Of a DNA stretch of 64,000 nt, positions 26,553-36,254 are shown piece after piece. The stretch lies in assembly GCA_037045435.1 (NCBI GenBank), contig JBAOID010000025.1, positions 10,072-74,071 on the forward strand, written 5' to 3'. The stretch comes from CBDUEF01 sp018063485 (GTDB taxonomy: Bacteria; Pseudomonadota; Alphaproteobacteria; Rhodobacterales; Rhodobacteraceae). Below the pieces are notes generated by a model. The model was not told the origin of the DNA, did no database searches, and worked only from the letters and a program-made list of their open reading frames with translations. A program made the position numbers and the translations under genes. How positions within the stretch are numbered: position 1 is the first letter of the stretch; the number at the start of each line of letters is the position of its first letter.

Positions 26553-27238
26553 ATGCTCACGCGCAAACAACTCGAACTGCTCGATTTCATCAAATCCCGG
26601 ATGGATATTGATGGCGTGCCGCCCTCGTTCGATGAAATGAAAGATGCGCTTGATCTGCGATCCAAATCCGGCATCCACCGGCTGATCACCGCATTGGAAG
26701 AACGCGGCTTTATCCGCCGCCTTGCCCACCGCGCCCGCGCGCTGGAAATCGTGAAGCTGCCCGAAGCGATGGAGAAGCCGGGTTTCTCACCCAGGGTGAT
26801 TGTTGGTGACAGGGTTGCCCCCCCCGCAATGCCGTCCCGATTGAGGCGGTTTATGCGTTGGAAATCCCCGTCATGGGCCGTATTGCGGCTGGCGTTCCGA
26901 TTGAGGCGATCAGCCATGTCTCGCATCACGTCGCCGTTCCCGGATCAATGCTTTCGGGGAATGGGCAGCATTATGCGCTTGAAGTCAAAGGCGATTCCAT
27001 GATCGACGCAGGCATCAACGATGGCGATATCGTGGTGATCCGCGAACAGAACACTGCCGAAAACGGCGATATCGTGGTGGCACTTGTCGAAGATGCCGAG
27101 GCCACTTTGAAACGCTTCCGCCGCAAGGGGGCCATGATCGCGCTCGAGGCTGCCAATCCGGCCTACGAAACCCGCGTGTTCCCCGATCACATGGTCAAGG
27201 TGCAGGGCCGTCTTGTCGGCCTGATCCGCAGCTACTGA
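26553..27238 (+). CDS. lexA: LexA repressor, one frame break
   Basis: The first frame from ATG 26553 has the winged-helix start MLTRKQLELLDFIKSRM and the Alphaproteobacteria-type PPSFDEMKDALDLRSKSGIH. The reading breaks at an eight-C run (26818-26825) and resumes one frame over. The peptidase part shows the cleavage site Ala-Gly in GRIAAGVPIEA, the nucleophile serine in GDSMIDAGINDGD and the general-base lysine in EATLKRF. Total length is about 228. It represses SOS genes and self-cleaves when RecA is activated. The frame break at a homopolymer is very likely a sequencing error. Confidence 0.92.
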
Positions 27239-29338
27239 CGGGCAAGCTGGGCACCCTTGGGCGTGGTCAGCACCATTTCCGCATGAATCGGCCTTGGTCC
27301 GCGCCACAAACGCGGCGCATCGCGCACCGGGCGCAGATGCAGCGCACCAGATTGCAGGGAAATCCCAATGGCCCCGGTCTCTTGCAGCACCGCGCGATCA
27401 ATCAGCAGGCACCCTTTGGGTGGCACTTCTGCCAGTTGTGACGCGGCAAGGATCACAAAATCAGCAGCGTCACAGGCCGCAGCCAAGGCCGCCAGCCCGG
27501 CCTTGCCGCTTAGAACCAACCCGCTGAACCCACCGATCTGAAACCGCCGCACCCCGCGCGGCCCGTCAAACCCCGCCCGTGCAGCCGCCAGCTCTTGTCC
27601 GGCCAGATCGCCATCATTCTCCAGCCAGCTTTGCGCCGCAAACCCTGCGCCCTTGGCCCCTGAAAGCGCGCGGCCCTCGCTCCCCATCAGCCCCACCAGC
27701 GCTCCGTCCGAACTGATCAAAGCCAGCGGTCGCGGGCTGATGGCCCACAAGGCCAGCGCAATCGCCATCGGCACCAAACCCAACATCCGCACCTTCCCCT
27801 GCCACAAGATCACCCACAGCGCGCCCAGTACCAGCACCGGCATCACCCAATCCCCTGGCGACGGCACGCCTGTCACCGCGCCGTCCAGGTTGGCAACCCA
27901 ATGAGCGATAAACAAGATCCAGCGCGCCGCCTGCTCCATCACCCAAAGTGCCGGGACAGCCAGGCCAATCGGTGCCAGCAGTGCCGCCACCGCACCCGCC
28001 CCCATCAGCAAGGACATCATCGGCACCGTCAGCAGATTGGCCAGCAATCCGTAGTCGGTAAAGCGGTTGAAATGCGCCGCAGCAAAAGGCGCGGTTGCAA
28101 GCCCCGCCAGCACCGAGGTCAGCACCAGCGTGAACACCGGCATCATCCAGCGTGGCACCTTTTCCGCCATCACCCCCCGGCTCAGCGCACCATAGCCCGC
28201 GATCAGCACGACGGTCGCGGCAAACGACAGTTGAAACCCTGGCTCGGTCAGCGATTCCGGCTCGGTGAGCATCAAGGCTATCCCCGCCAGCGCCACAGTT
28301 CGCAAGCTCAGTGCGCGCCGATCAAGCAGCACCGCGCCCAGCATCACACAGACCATCAAGAACGCCCGCTCGGTCGCCACATTCGCCCCCGACAGCAGCA
28401 AATAGAACAGCGCCACGCCAAAGGCCGCCACCGCCGCCACCTTCTTGCTGTTGATCCTCAGCGCCACAGGCGGCACCAAGGCCACGCCATAGCGCACCAG
28501 AAAGAACACAAACCCGGTCAGGAATGCCATGTTCATTCCCGAAATCGCCAGCAAATGCGCCAGGTTCGAATCGCGCAACGCTTTCACCGTATCCAGCGAA
28601 ATCCCCGACCTGTCCCCCGTCATCACTCCACTTGAAAAAGCCCCCGCGTCGCCGGGCACCGCCGCCATGATTGCATTGGAAAGCCGAGTGCGCAGCCGGT
28701 TGATCTCCTGGGTGCCCAGCTCAGGCTCTTGCCACAGCATCACGGGCGAGCGCGTATACCCTACAGCCCCCAATTGATCGAAAAACGCCATGCGCCGGAA
28801 ATCGAACCCACCCGGCTCGGCCGCAGCTTCGGGGGCCGACAAGAAAACCCGTCAGCAGCACCACTTGCCCCGGCTCTGGTGTAACCCCTTTCCCGCGCAG
28901 GGAAATCCGCACCCTCAGCGGCGTGCGCGCCGGGGCGACATCCTCCAATACCACCTGATCCAGAAGCACCCGCAGGGCATCCGATTGCGAGCGGTCAATT
29001 TCAATCACCCGGCCCTGCACTGCACCATAAAACCGAAACTCCAGCATCGGGGCGGCCACAGAATGGGCGCGAAAGCCAGCGGCCAGCAGCCCCGCCAACA
29101 GCGCAGCCACAATCGCCGCCATTGGCTGCATCAGATCAGGACCAAGCCAATAGCCCAGAGCGGCCAGCCCCAGCCCACAAAGCGCGGCCAGATAAAACCC
29201 CGCAGTCGGCTCATACGGCAGCGCGAACCAGATCGAAATCCCGATTGCCAGAAACACCGCCAGCCAGGGGAACAGCGTTCCGCGCGCCGCAAGCAGCGCC
29301 TCCAACGGCATGAGCAGAACCGCTTTCAGGCTCGCCAC
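27232..29338 (-). CDS. comEC: ComEC/Rec2 family competence membrane protein, one frame break
   Basis: An N-terminal frame holds four hydrophobic segments and an OB-like region (VQGRVIEIDRSQSDALRVLL, then VTPEPGQVVLLTGFLV). Near 28838 reading shifts to the frame ending at 27232, which contains AHLLAISGMNMAFLTGFVFF, LLLSGANVATERAFLMVCVM and many helices of the Competence domain. The C-terminal part lacks an obvious metallo-beta-lactamase HxHxDH motif. ComEC forms the channel for DNA uptake. I prefer the GTG at 29338, preceded by GGGGGAA; the frame is open to 29401. It diverges from gltX. Confidence 0.85.
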
Positions 29339-29435
29339 CTTGTTTCCCCCACGATATTTGCCTAAAGGTTGCGCCAGACTAGCCCGGTCATGGTTTCCCA
29401 ATGGTTAACCGGATTGGACCTTCAAAGGACACGCC

Positions 29436-30836
29436 ATGACAGCCCAGATCGTCACCCGCTTTGCCCCGTCTCCCACCGGATACCTGCACATCGGCGGAGC
29501 GCGCACGGCGCTGTTCAACTGGCTTTATGCCCGCGGGCGCGGCGGCAAATTCCTGCTGCGCATCGAAGATACCGACCGCGAACGCTCTACCCCCGAGGCA
29601 ACGGCAGCGATTTTGCAGGGCCTCACCTGGCTTGGCCTTGATTGGGATGGCGATGTGGTCAGCCAGTTTGACCGCAAGGGCCGTCACGCCGAAGTGGCGC
29701 ATGAGATGCTTGCACGCGGAACAGCCTATAAGTGCTTCTCGACGCAGGAAGAAATCGCCATCTTCCGCGCCGAGGCCGAGGCGCGTGGCTCTTACGCCCT
29801 GTTCCAAAGCCCTTGGCGCGATGCCGATCCTGCCGGCCATCCCGATGCGCCCTATGTGATCAGGATGCGTGCGCCGCGGGTCGGTGAAACCGTGATCGCG
29901 GATCAGGTGCAGGGCCGGGTGGTGATCCAGAACTCAACCTTGGACGACATGATTTGTTTACGCTCTGACGCTACACCCACCTATATGCTGGCGGTTGTGG
30001 TCGATGATCACGACATGGGCGTTACGCATGTGATCCGGGGGGATGATCATTTGAATAACGCCGCACGTCAGACGATGGTTTATCAGGCGATGGGCTGGGA
30101 TGTCCCGGTTTGGGCGCATATTCCTTTGATCCACGGGCCGGATGGCAAGAAACTGTCGAAACGCCACGGCGCTACCGGGCTCGAGGAGTATCAGGCCATG
30201 GGCTACCCGGCAGCGGGGATGCGCAACTATCTCACCCGGTTGGGCTGGGCACATGGCGATGCCGAGATTTTCACGACGGCTGAGGCGATGAGAATGTTCA
30301 ATCTGGACGGAATAGGCCGCGCGCCCGCCCGGCTTGATTTCAAGAAACTGGAAAACACCTGTGGCCATCACATTGCCATGACTGGCGATGCTGCACTGCT
30401 GCATGAGCTTGAGGCGTTCTTGGTGGTTTCGGGCCATCCCACCTTGACGGATCATCAGCGCGACCTGCTTGCCAAGGCCATGTATTGCCTCAAGGATCGC
30501 GCCAAAACCTTCCCGGAGCTACTTGATAAAGCACATTTTATCATGGAATCGCGACCCATTTCACCCGACGAGGCAGCGGCGAAGGCGCTTGATACGGTAT
30601 CCCGTGGTATACTGAGAATATTGACGCCGCGCTTGCAAAATGTTAGATGGAACAAAGAGACGCTTGAACCGTTGCTCACCGACTTTGCCGCCGAAAACGG
30701 CATCGGATTTGGCAAACTTGCCGCACCATTGCGGGCAGCCCTTGCCGGTCGAACGGCGACTCCAAGTGTCTATGACATGATGCTCGTCATCGGTCAGCAC
30801 GAAACGATCGCCCGGCTTGCGGACGCCGCAGCCTGA
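29436..30836 (+). CDS. gltX: glutamyl-tRNA synthetase
   Basis: The 466-residue class I synthetase has the HIGH motif in FAPSPTGYLHIGGART and the KMSKS-type motif in GKKLSKRHGATGLEEYQ. It also has VDDHDMGVTHVIRGDDHLNN and a C-terminal anticodon-binding helical region. It charges tRNA-Glu and, in many Alphaproteobacteria, also tRNA-Gln for later amidation. AAAGGA precedes the ATG. gltA follows on the same strand. Confidence 0.96.
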   Translation: MTAQIVTRFAPSPTGYLHIGGARTALFNWLYARGRGGKFLLRIEDTDRERSTPEATAAILQGLTWLGLDWDGDVVSQFDRKGRHAEVAHEMLARGTAYKCFSTQEEIAIFRAEAEARGSYALFQSPWRDADPAGHPDAPYVIRMRAPRVGETVIADQVQGRVVIQNSTLDDMICLRSDATPTYMLAVVVDDHDMGVTHVIRGDDHLNNAARQTMVYQAMGWDVPVWAHIPLIHGPDGKKLSKRHGATGLEEYQAMGYPAAGMRNYLTRLGWAHGDAEIFTTAEAMRMFNLDGIGRAPARLDFKKLENTCGHHIAMTGDAALLHELEAFLVVSGHPTLTDHQRDLLAKAMYCLKDRAKTFPELLDKAHFIMESRPISPDEAAAKALDTVSRGILRILTPRLQNVRWNKETLEPLLTDFAAENGIGFGKLAAPLRAALAGRTATPSVYDMMLVIGQHETIARLADAAA

Positions 30837-30903
30837 TTTACGCCGACGGGCCTGAACTGAACCGCTGCCCTTGCCGGGTGGCCGCCACAACTGGGGACGC
30901 ATG

Positions 30904-32200
30904 ATGACCGAGACCAAAAGATCCGCGACGCTGAACCTTGACGGCAAGAGCTATGATCTGCCAATTCATTCCCCAACCATGGGGCCAGATGTGGTCGATA
31001 TCCGCAAACTCTACGCGGAAGCGGATGTTTTCACCTATGATCCCGGCTTCACATCGACCGCCGCCTGCGAAAGCTCGATCACCTTCATTGATGGCGACAA
31101 GGGCGAATTGCTCTATCGCGGCTACCCGATCGAGCAGTTGGCCGACCAATCCACCCATCTTGAAGTGTGTTTTCTGCTGCTTTACGGCGAATTGCCGACC
31201 GCCACACAACTGGCCGATTTCGAAAGCCGCGTATCCCGGCACACGATGGTACACGAGCAATTGCATAACTTCTTTCGCGGTTTCCGGCGCGACAGCCACC
31301 CGATGGCAACCATGGTCGGCGTGGTCGGCGCGATGTCTGCCTTCTACCATGACAGTCTGGACATAAACGACGAATGGCAGCGCGAAGTGGCTGCGATCCG
31401 CATGGTTGCGAAACTGCCGACCATCGCGGCCATGGCCTATAAATACTCGATCGGTCAGCCCTTCGTTTATCCGCAAGAACAGCCTCGATTATGCGGGCAA
31501 TTTCCTGCACATGTGTTTTTCGGTTCCGGCTGAAGAATACGTCGTAAACCCGATTCTGGCCAAGGCGCTTGACCGGATCATGATGCTGCACGCCGATCAT
31601 GAGCAAAACGCCTCCACCTCGACCGTGCGGCTGGCGGGTTCATCCGGGGCCAATCCCTTTGCCTGTATCGCCGCCGGAATCGCCTGCCTCTGGGGCCCGG
31701 CACATGGCGGGGCCAATCAGGCCTGCCTTGAAATGCTGCGCGAAATTGGCACGGTGGACCGCATCCCCGAATATATCGCCAAGGCCAAAGACAAAGACTC
31801 CGGCTTCCGCCTGATGGGCTTTGGCCACCGCGTCTACAAGAACTTCGATCCGCGCGCGACCGTGCTGAAGGAATCCGCTGATGAGGTGCTGGAGCTGTTG
31901 GGTATCCACAACAACCCCACGCTTCAGGTTGCCAAAGAGTTGGAACGGATCGCCTTGCAAGATGAGTATTTCATCTCGAAAAAGCTCTATCCCAACGTCG
32001 ATTTCTATTCGGGAATCATCCTCGATGCGATGGGTTTCCCCACCTCGATGTTCACGCCGATCTTTGCGATTTCGCGCACTGTGGGCTGGATCGCACAGTG
32101 GAAAGAGATGATTGCCGAGAAAAATCAAAAGATCGGCCGCCCGCGTCAGCTCTATATCGGCGAGAAGACCCGCAATTATGTCAATGTGAAGCATCGCTAG
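30904..32200 (+). CDS. gltA: citrate synthase, one frame break
   Basis: From MTETKRSATLNLDGKSYDLP the protein is a type II (Gram-negative) citrate synthase of about 432 residues. An extra A near 31475 (in ccgcaagaac) shifts the frame; the second part resumes as NSLDYAGNFLHMCFSVPAEE. Catalytic regions are WGPAHGGANQACLEM (His), MGFGHRVYKNFDPRA (His) and YPNVDFYSG (Asp). It condenses oxaloacetate and acetyl-CoA. A start three bases earlier (30901) is equally possible. A hairpin follows the stop. Confidence 0.95.
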
Positions 32201-32207
32201 AAATCAG

Positions 32208-32232
32208 GGGCGGCCTGATCGGCCGCCCTGTT
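32208..32232 (+). terminator. hairpin after gltA
   Basis: GGGCGGCC (32208-32215) pairs perfectly with GGCCGCCC (32221-32228) around a five-base loop, followed by TGTTTCT. This is eight GC pairs with a short T-rich tail, seven bases after the gltA stop. It is a likely intrinsic terminator, although the T tract is weak. Confidence 0.6.
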
Positions 32233-32242
32233 TCTCGACGCC

Positions 32243-32980
32243 ATGAAAGCCCAAGCCCCGCGTCTGTTGCTTCTGGACCTTGCCCGCAGCCTGGCGCTGC
32301 TGGGGATGGTGGCATTTCATCTGAGCTATGATCTGCTGATGTTCGGCATATTGCCGGCAAGTTATGCCGGCAGCACGGTATTTTATTTTCACGCCCGCAT
32401 TGTCGCGGGCAGCTTCATCTTTTTGGCCGGGCTTGGCCTTTGGTTGGCGCATGGGTCCGGCATCCGTTGGCCCGCGTTCTGGCGCCGGTTTGTCAAGATC
32501 ATCGGAGCAGCGGCCCTGGTAACACTGGCAACCTGGCTGGCCATGCCCGATTACTACATCTATTTCGGTATCTTGCATGCCATCGCAGTTTACAGCCTGC
32601 TGGGCCTTTTGGTGTTACGCCTTCCCGGCCCGCTGATTGCGATTCTCGCCACGGCGATCTTTGCCGGAGGCTGGCTGCTGCCTGGGGAAATCTTCAACGC
32701 AGCATGGTTGCGGTTCACCGGTCTGGGCACCCTGCCCGCCATGACCGTCGATTTTGAGCCTTTATTCCCTTGGTTCGGAACCTTTCTTTATGGAGTGGCC
32801 GTTGGAAAGATCGGCCAAACCGTTGATTTATGGGCAAGGCTCGCGCGCTGGCCGCCTGGGCCTGCACCGATCCTGTCGCGCATTGGCTGGCCCGGACGCC
32901 ACAGCTTGCCGATCTATCTGATCCACCAACCGGTCCTGATCGGGCTGGTCTGGGCCTATGCCACCCTGCGCGGCCAGTAA
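32243..32980 (+). CDS. DUF1624 (heparan-alpha-glucosaminide acetyltransferase-like) membrane protein
   Basis: The 245-residue protein has about seven membrane helices. It starts LLLLDLARSLALLGMVAFHL, whose Asp-Leu-Ala-Arg and His are hallmarks of the DUF1624/acyltransferase group, and contains YYIYFGILHAIAVYSLLGL and LPIYLIHQPVLIGL near the end. Relatives are predicted to transfer acyl groups across the membrane. Substrate and role are unknown. The ATG follows the gltA terminator closely. Confidence 0.82.
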   Translation: MKAQAPRLLLLDLARSLALLGMVAFHLSYDLLMFGILPASYAGSTVFYFHARIVAGSFIFLAGLGLWLAHGSGIRWPAFWRRFVKIIGAAALVTLATWLAMPDYYIYFGILHAIAVYSLLGLLVLRLPGPLIAILATAIFAGGWLLPGEIFNAAWLRFTGLGTLPAMTVDFEPLFPWFGTFLYGVAVGKIGQTVDLWARLARWPPGPAPILSRIGWPGRHSLPIYLIHQPVLIGLVWAYATLRGQ

Positions 32981-33044
32981 CTGGCGTTTGCCCAAACATG
33001 GCAGCAAGACTTGCGCGGCGGTTGGGCGATGCGGATAAATGCCG

Positions 33045-34037
33045 CTACAACCGGCAAATCAACGGCCATTTGCGCCAGCGGTAGCCGCGCGGGACAGCGG
33101 CAGAGGGATGGATGGATTCAGATGGATCAAGCCCGATCAGACGTTTGCGGCGCAAAAGAAAGAACAGCCCAAAGCCACGCACCGTGCCAACCATGGGTGC
33201 CATCGGATCGCAAGGGTAGCGTGCTTGCCAGCCCCGAGGCAACGACAGCCCCACCGTTTCGGCGCGGCCCAACATCCAGACCAGCGGAATGTTGGCCAAG
33301 GGCCGGGCCGCTGCAAAATCCCCGATATTGCCGCCAATATCGGCATGAGCGCCGCGAAACCACACTTGCTCGACAGTGATCTCACACCCTTTCGGGCATT
33401 CCCATAGCACCGGCGCAAAGGCAACTCTGGTTTCATTGATCGCCAGGGCATGAAATCCGTGCTTGATCGAGCGGCCCAACTGATGGCTGTGAAAATCATG
33501 TTGGCCGCCGAGCATCCAGAAAAACGGCAACCGCAGACCCAGGGCTTTGACCGTATCCCAGGCTCCCACCATCTGCACCGGCGCGTCCGCATGGCAAAAG
33601 CGGCGGGAAAAAGCCCGGGAAGAGGTGCTTTCAGGATTGTTCTGGTAGTGCCGGTAGCACAGTCGCACGCCGCGCTCGGTGGCATGTTCGCGCTTGAGCA
33701 GGCCCACCCGGTCGATCACTCCGGCCAAGGAGCGCACCGCATAACCTCCTCGTGAATAGCCGAAAAGAAAGATCCGGTCGCCCTCGCGGTAGTGGCTGGC
33801 CAGCCACCCGTAGGCGCGGCGGATCTGGCGATTGATGCCACGTCCCAAGACGATATCCATCCCGTGCCGCCAGCCTTCCCATTGCAGGCCTTGCTCATAA
33901 TAGACCGTCATATCCGTCTTGCGACCCTGTTCGGTCAGCAATTGGTAGAGCAGACCCGCATTGCCCTCCTGGCCCTGGGCAAGCGTTGACATCGTGCCAT
34001 CGAGGATGATGACATGATCCACCCTCCCGCGCTGCAC
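33045..34037 (-). CDS. DUF2235 alpha/beta-hydrolase-like protein
   Basis: The protein has DHVIILDGTMSTLAQGQEGN at the start, then GRGINRQIRRAYGWLASHY, the nucleophile elbow FLFGYSRGGYAVRSLAGVID, QMVGAWDTVKALGLRLPFFW, and VEQVWFRGAHADIGGN with the late histidine. These define DUF2235, a family that includes predicted phospholipase effectors, though many copies are housekeeping. The start at 34037 is a GTG. In-frame residues upstream (RLKLWWHGKPAATQPAAG) also look coding, so the true start is probably 20-60 residues earlier, perhaps beyond a small indel near 34110. Confidence 0.82.
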   Translation of the reverse strand: MQRGRVDHVIILDGTMSTLAQGQEGNAGLLYQLLTEQGRKTDMTVYYEQGLQWEGWRHGMDIVLGRGINRQIRRAYGWLASHYREGDRIFLFGYSRGGYAVRSLAGVIDRVGLLKREHATERGVRLCYRHYQNNPESTSSRAFSRRFCHADAPVQMVGAWDTVKALGLRLPFFWMLGGQHDFHSHQLGRSIKHGFHALAINETRVAFAPVLWECPKGCEITVEQVWFRGAHADIGGNIGDFAAARPLANIPLVWMLGRAETVGLSLPRGWQARYPCDPMAPMVGTVRGFGLFFLLRRKRLIGLDPSESIHPSAAVPRGYRWRKWPLICRL

Positions 34038-34261
34038 CCCTTCGATCGGACCAGCAGCGGGTTGGGTGGCGGCAGGTTTTCCGTGCCACCACAGCTTGAG
34101 GCGATCAAAGAACGACAGCGCCCACCCCCTTGCGCAAGGCGGCTGCGTGCCAAACTGCGTTTTCCGCTTTCGCTACCATCACCTGTTGCCCCAGATACCG
34201 GGGCAAGGCTACGCCGCCGACAGGATTTGGTCCAGTCGGCGGCGCAAGAATCTGCGGGTGC

Positions 34262-35407
34262 TCAGAGGTTTTGTGACAGAACCGTCGCCATGCCAAGTTC
34301 GCCAAAGCCGTTGAAACGGCTATTGGTCACAGTGGAGTAGGCCCCCATCCCATGGATGATCACATAATCTCCCTCGGCAATATCGTCGGGGAAAGGCAGA
34401 TCACCCGGCAGGCGATCAACCAAATCGCAGGTCGGCCCAAAGCAGATGCGCGGCAAGATCGGGCCGGTGCGCCGCTGCCCCTCGGGCGAGATCACTTCGA
34501 TGCGGTCAATGATGCCCACCTGCCCCAGTTCGAACAGCGAACCATAGAGCCCGTCGTTCAGAAACACATGCATATCATCGCGCACCGCTTTGACCCGTGC
34601 GGCCAGCGTAAAGGCATCACCGCACAGCGCGCGCCCCGGCTCGCAGATCAGTGCCGGACGGTCCGCTCCGAAGGCCTCGGTTGCCACTCGGTTGATCGTG
34701 GCAAAGGTCGCCTCCAACTGCGGCAGAACGCCCACGGCGCGGTGGTTTGGAAAGCCCCCGCCCACATTCAGCCTTGCAATCTTGACCCCCGCCTTGCGCG
34801 CGATCACCGCAGCTTCACGGATATACGCAGCCCAGGCCGCAGGATCGGTGCATTGCGTGCCAGGGTGGAAAGTGATTGACGCAATAAACCCAGCCGCTGC
34901 CACGGTTTTCAACAGGTCAACCGCAGCTTCGGCTGTGGCCCCGAATTTCGCTCCGAAGTTATAGGCTGCCCCTGCCACCGGCAGTTTGAAGCGCACGGAA
35001 ATCTCGCAACCTTCGGGCGGAACCATTTCGATCAGCTTGGCCAATTCGCTGGCGGAATCCACCGAATAGGATTTCACCTTGCGCCCGACCGAATGGGCAA
35101 TCTCGGCACGGCTGCGCACCGGGTTGTTGTAGTGAATGGCCGCATCGGGGGCCAGACGGCGGATAAGATCAATCTCGAAGGGCGAGGCGCAATCAAAACC
35201 CTTGATGCCAGCCGCGATCAGATTTTCGATCACTTCCTCACCGGGGTTGGATTTGACGGCATAGGTCACCAGCCCCGGAAATCCCTCAAGGAACCGGCGC
35301 GCCACCGCCTGCACGGCCGTGGGCTCAAAAAACAGCACCGGGTTTTCCGGTTGCTGATTGCGAAGAAACTCGGTCGGATTGGTCCAGATTGATTTGGACA
35401 GTCCCAT
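34262..35407 (-). CDS. ornithine decarboxylase-type PLP enzyme
   Basis: The 381-residue fold-type III decarboxylase has the PLP lysine in LVTYAVKSNPGEEVI, then HYNNPVRSRAEI, ITFHPGTQCTDP, VGGGFPNH, EPGRALCGDA and the C-terminal catalytic cysteine in ICFGPTCDLVDRLPG. The GPTCD motif and length fit ornithine (or lysine/ornithine) decarboxylases rather than LysA. The product would be putrescine. Start at ATG 35407; the upstream extension is not similar. It diverges from an Lrp-type regulator that probably controls it. Confidence 0.9.
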   Translation of the reverse strand: MGLSKSIWTNPTEFLRNQQPENPVLFFEPTAVQAVARRFLEGFPGLVTYAVKSNPGEEVIENLIAAGIKGFDCASPFEIDLIRRLAPDAAIHYNNPVRSRAEIAHSVGRKVKSYSVDSASELAKLIEMVPPEGCEISVRFKLPVAGAAYNFGAKFGATAEAAVDLLKTVAAAGFIASITFHPGTQCTDPAAWAAYIREAAVIARKAGVKIARLNVGGGFPNHRAVGVLPQLEATFATINRVATEAFGADRPALICEPGRALCGDAFTLAARVKAVRDDMHVFLNDGLYGSLFELGQVGIIDRIEVISPEGQRRTGPILPRICFGPTCDLVDRLPGDLPFPDDIAEGDYVIIHGMGAYSTVTNSRFNGFGELGMATVLSQNL

Positions 35408-35569
35408 CGGCGTGATCCTTTCTGCCAACAAGATGCAAGTCCTCCCGTTGCCTGTCATGGACATCAAGACACCTGCATGGTTTTTCCAACCAGGCCAGGT
35501 GCGTATGAGCCGCCCTTTTCCTGCAACTAGGATGCCGCATATGGGGCACAACTTCACCGAACAAAACCA

Positions 35570-35595
35570 TATAACTGCCGGAAAACTTCGTTATA
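35570..35595. promoter_or_regulatory. inverted repeat in the ODC/Lrp intergenic region
   Basis: TATAAC (35570-35575) and GTTATA (35590-35595) form a perfect inverted repeat with a 14-base spacer, 24 bases before the chosen regulator start. The spacing of about two helical turns and AT-rich arms suit a dimeric regulator such as an Lrp/AsnC protein. The role is inferred from position only. Confidence 0.35.
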
Positions 35596-35619
35596 ATGAC
35601 GAAAAAGGATACATACTGC

Positions 35620-36051
35620 ATGGATGACCTCGATCGAACCATTCTGACCTTGCTCGGAGCCGATGCGCGGATGTCGGTGGCAACTCTGGCGCGCCGATTG
35701 AAGGTGGCGCGTTCAACCATCCAGGCCCGGCTGGAACGGCTGGAAAGCTCTGGTGTAATCGCGGGCTATACTTTGAAACTGGGCGAGGCTGCGCGCCAGG
35801 GCCGCTTGCGCGCCAGTGTCTTGTTGACAATCGAGCCACGTTCTCAGGCGGCGATCCTGACCCGTCTGAAAGCCATTGGCGAGGTGGAGCGGGTGTTTAC
35901 CACCTCGGGTCGGTTCGATCTTTTGCTGCAGATTGCGGCGCCAAATACCCAATTGCTGGATCAGGTGCTGGATCAGATCGGTGCGCTGACAGGGGTTAAA
36001 TCATCGGAAAGCCTGATCCATCTGTCCACAAGGCTGGATCGCGCCGTCTGA
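35620..36051 (+). CDS. Lrp/AsnC family transcriptional regulator
   Basis: The 143-residue protein starts MDDLDRTILTLLGADARMSV, followed by a helix-turn-helix (VATLARRLKVARSTIQARLE) and a RAM ligand-binding domain (VFTTSGRFDLLLQIAA). Lrp/AsnC proteins sense amino acids and often regulate the neighbouring divergent gene, here the ornithine-type decarboxylase. An in-frame ATG eight codons upstream (35596) is an alternative start. I favour 35620, which is preceded by AAGGA and gives the usual N-terminus. Confidence 0.9.
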   Translation: MDDLDRTILTLLGADARMSVATLARRLKVARSTIQARLERLESSGVIAGYTLKLGEAARQGRLRASVLLTIEPRSQAAILTRLKAIGEVERVFTTSGRFDLLLQIAAPNTQLLDQVLDQIGALTGVKSSESLIHLSTRLDRAV

Positions 36052-36254
36052 TGGGCCGTCTGATGGGATGACACGCCAAGGTGAGCGGGCTTGCCCCCAT
36101 CGAGGGCGCGCGCCCGCGCTGGCGCGGACCGGCTTGCAGCGTGGTTTTTTGCTATGGCGAAGGAAGATGGATATTTAAGGACAGATGAAAGATCAGGTGC
36201 TTGGCCTTTGGGGCGCGATTGGCTAGAAAGCAGCAAAATTTGGGGATGCAGGCT

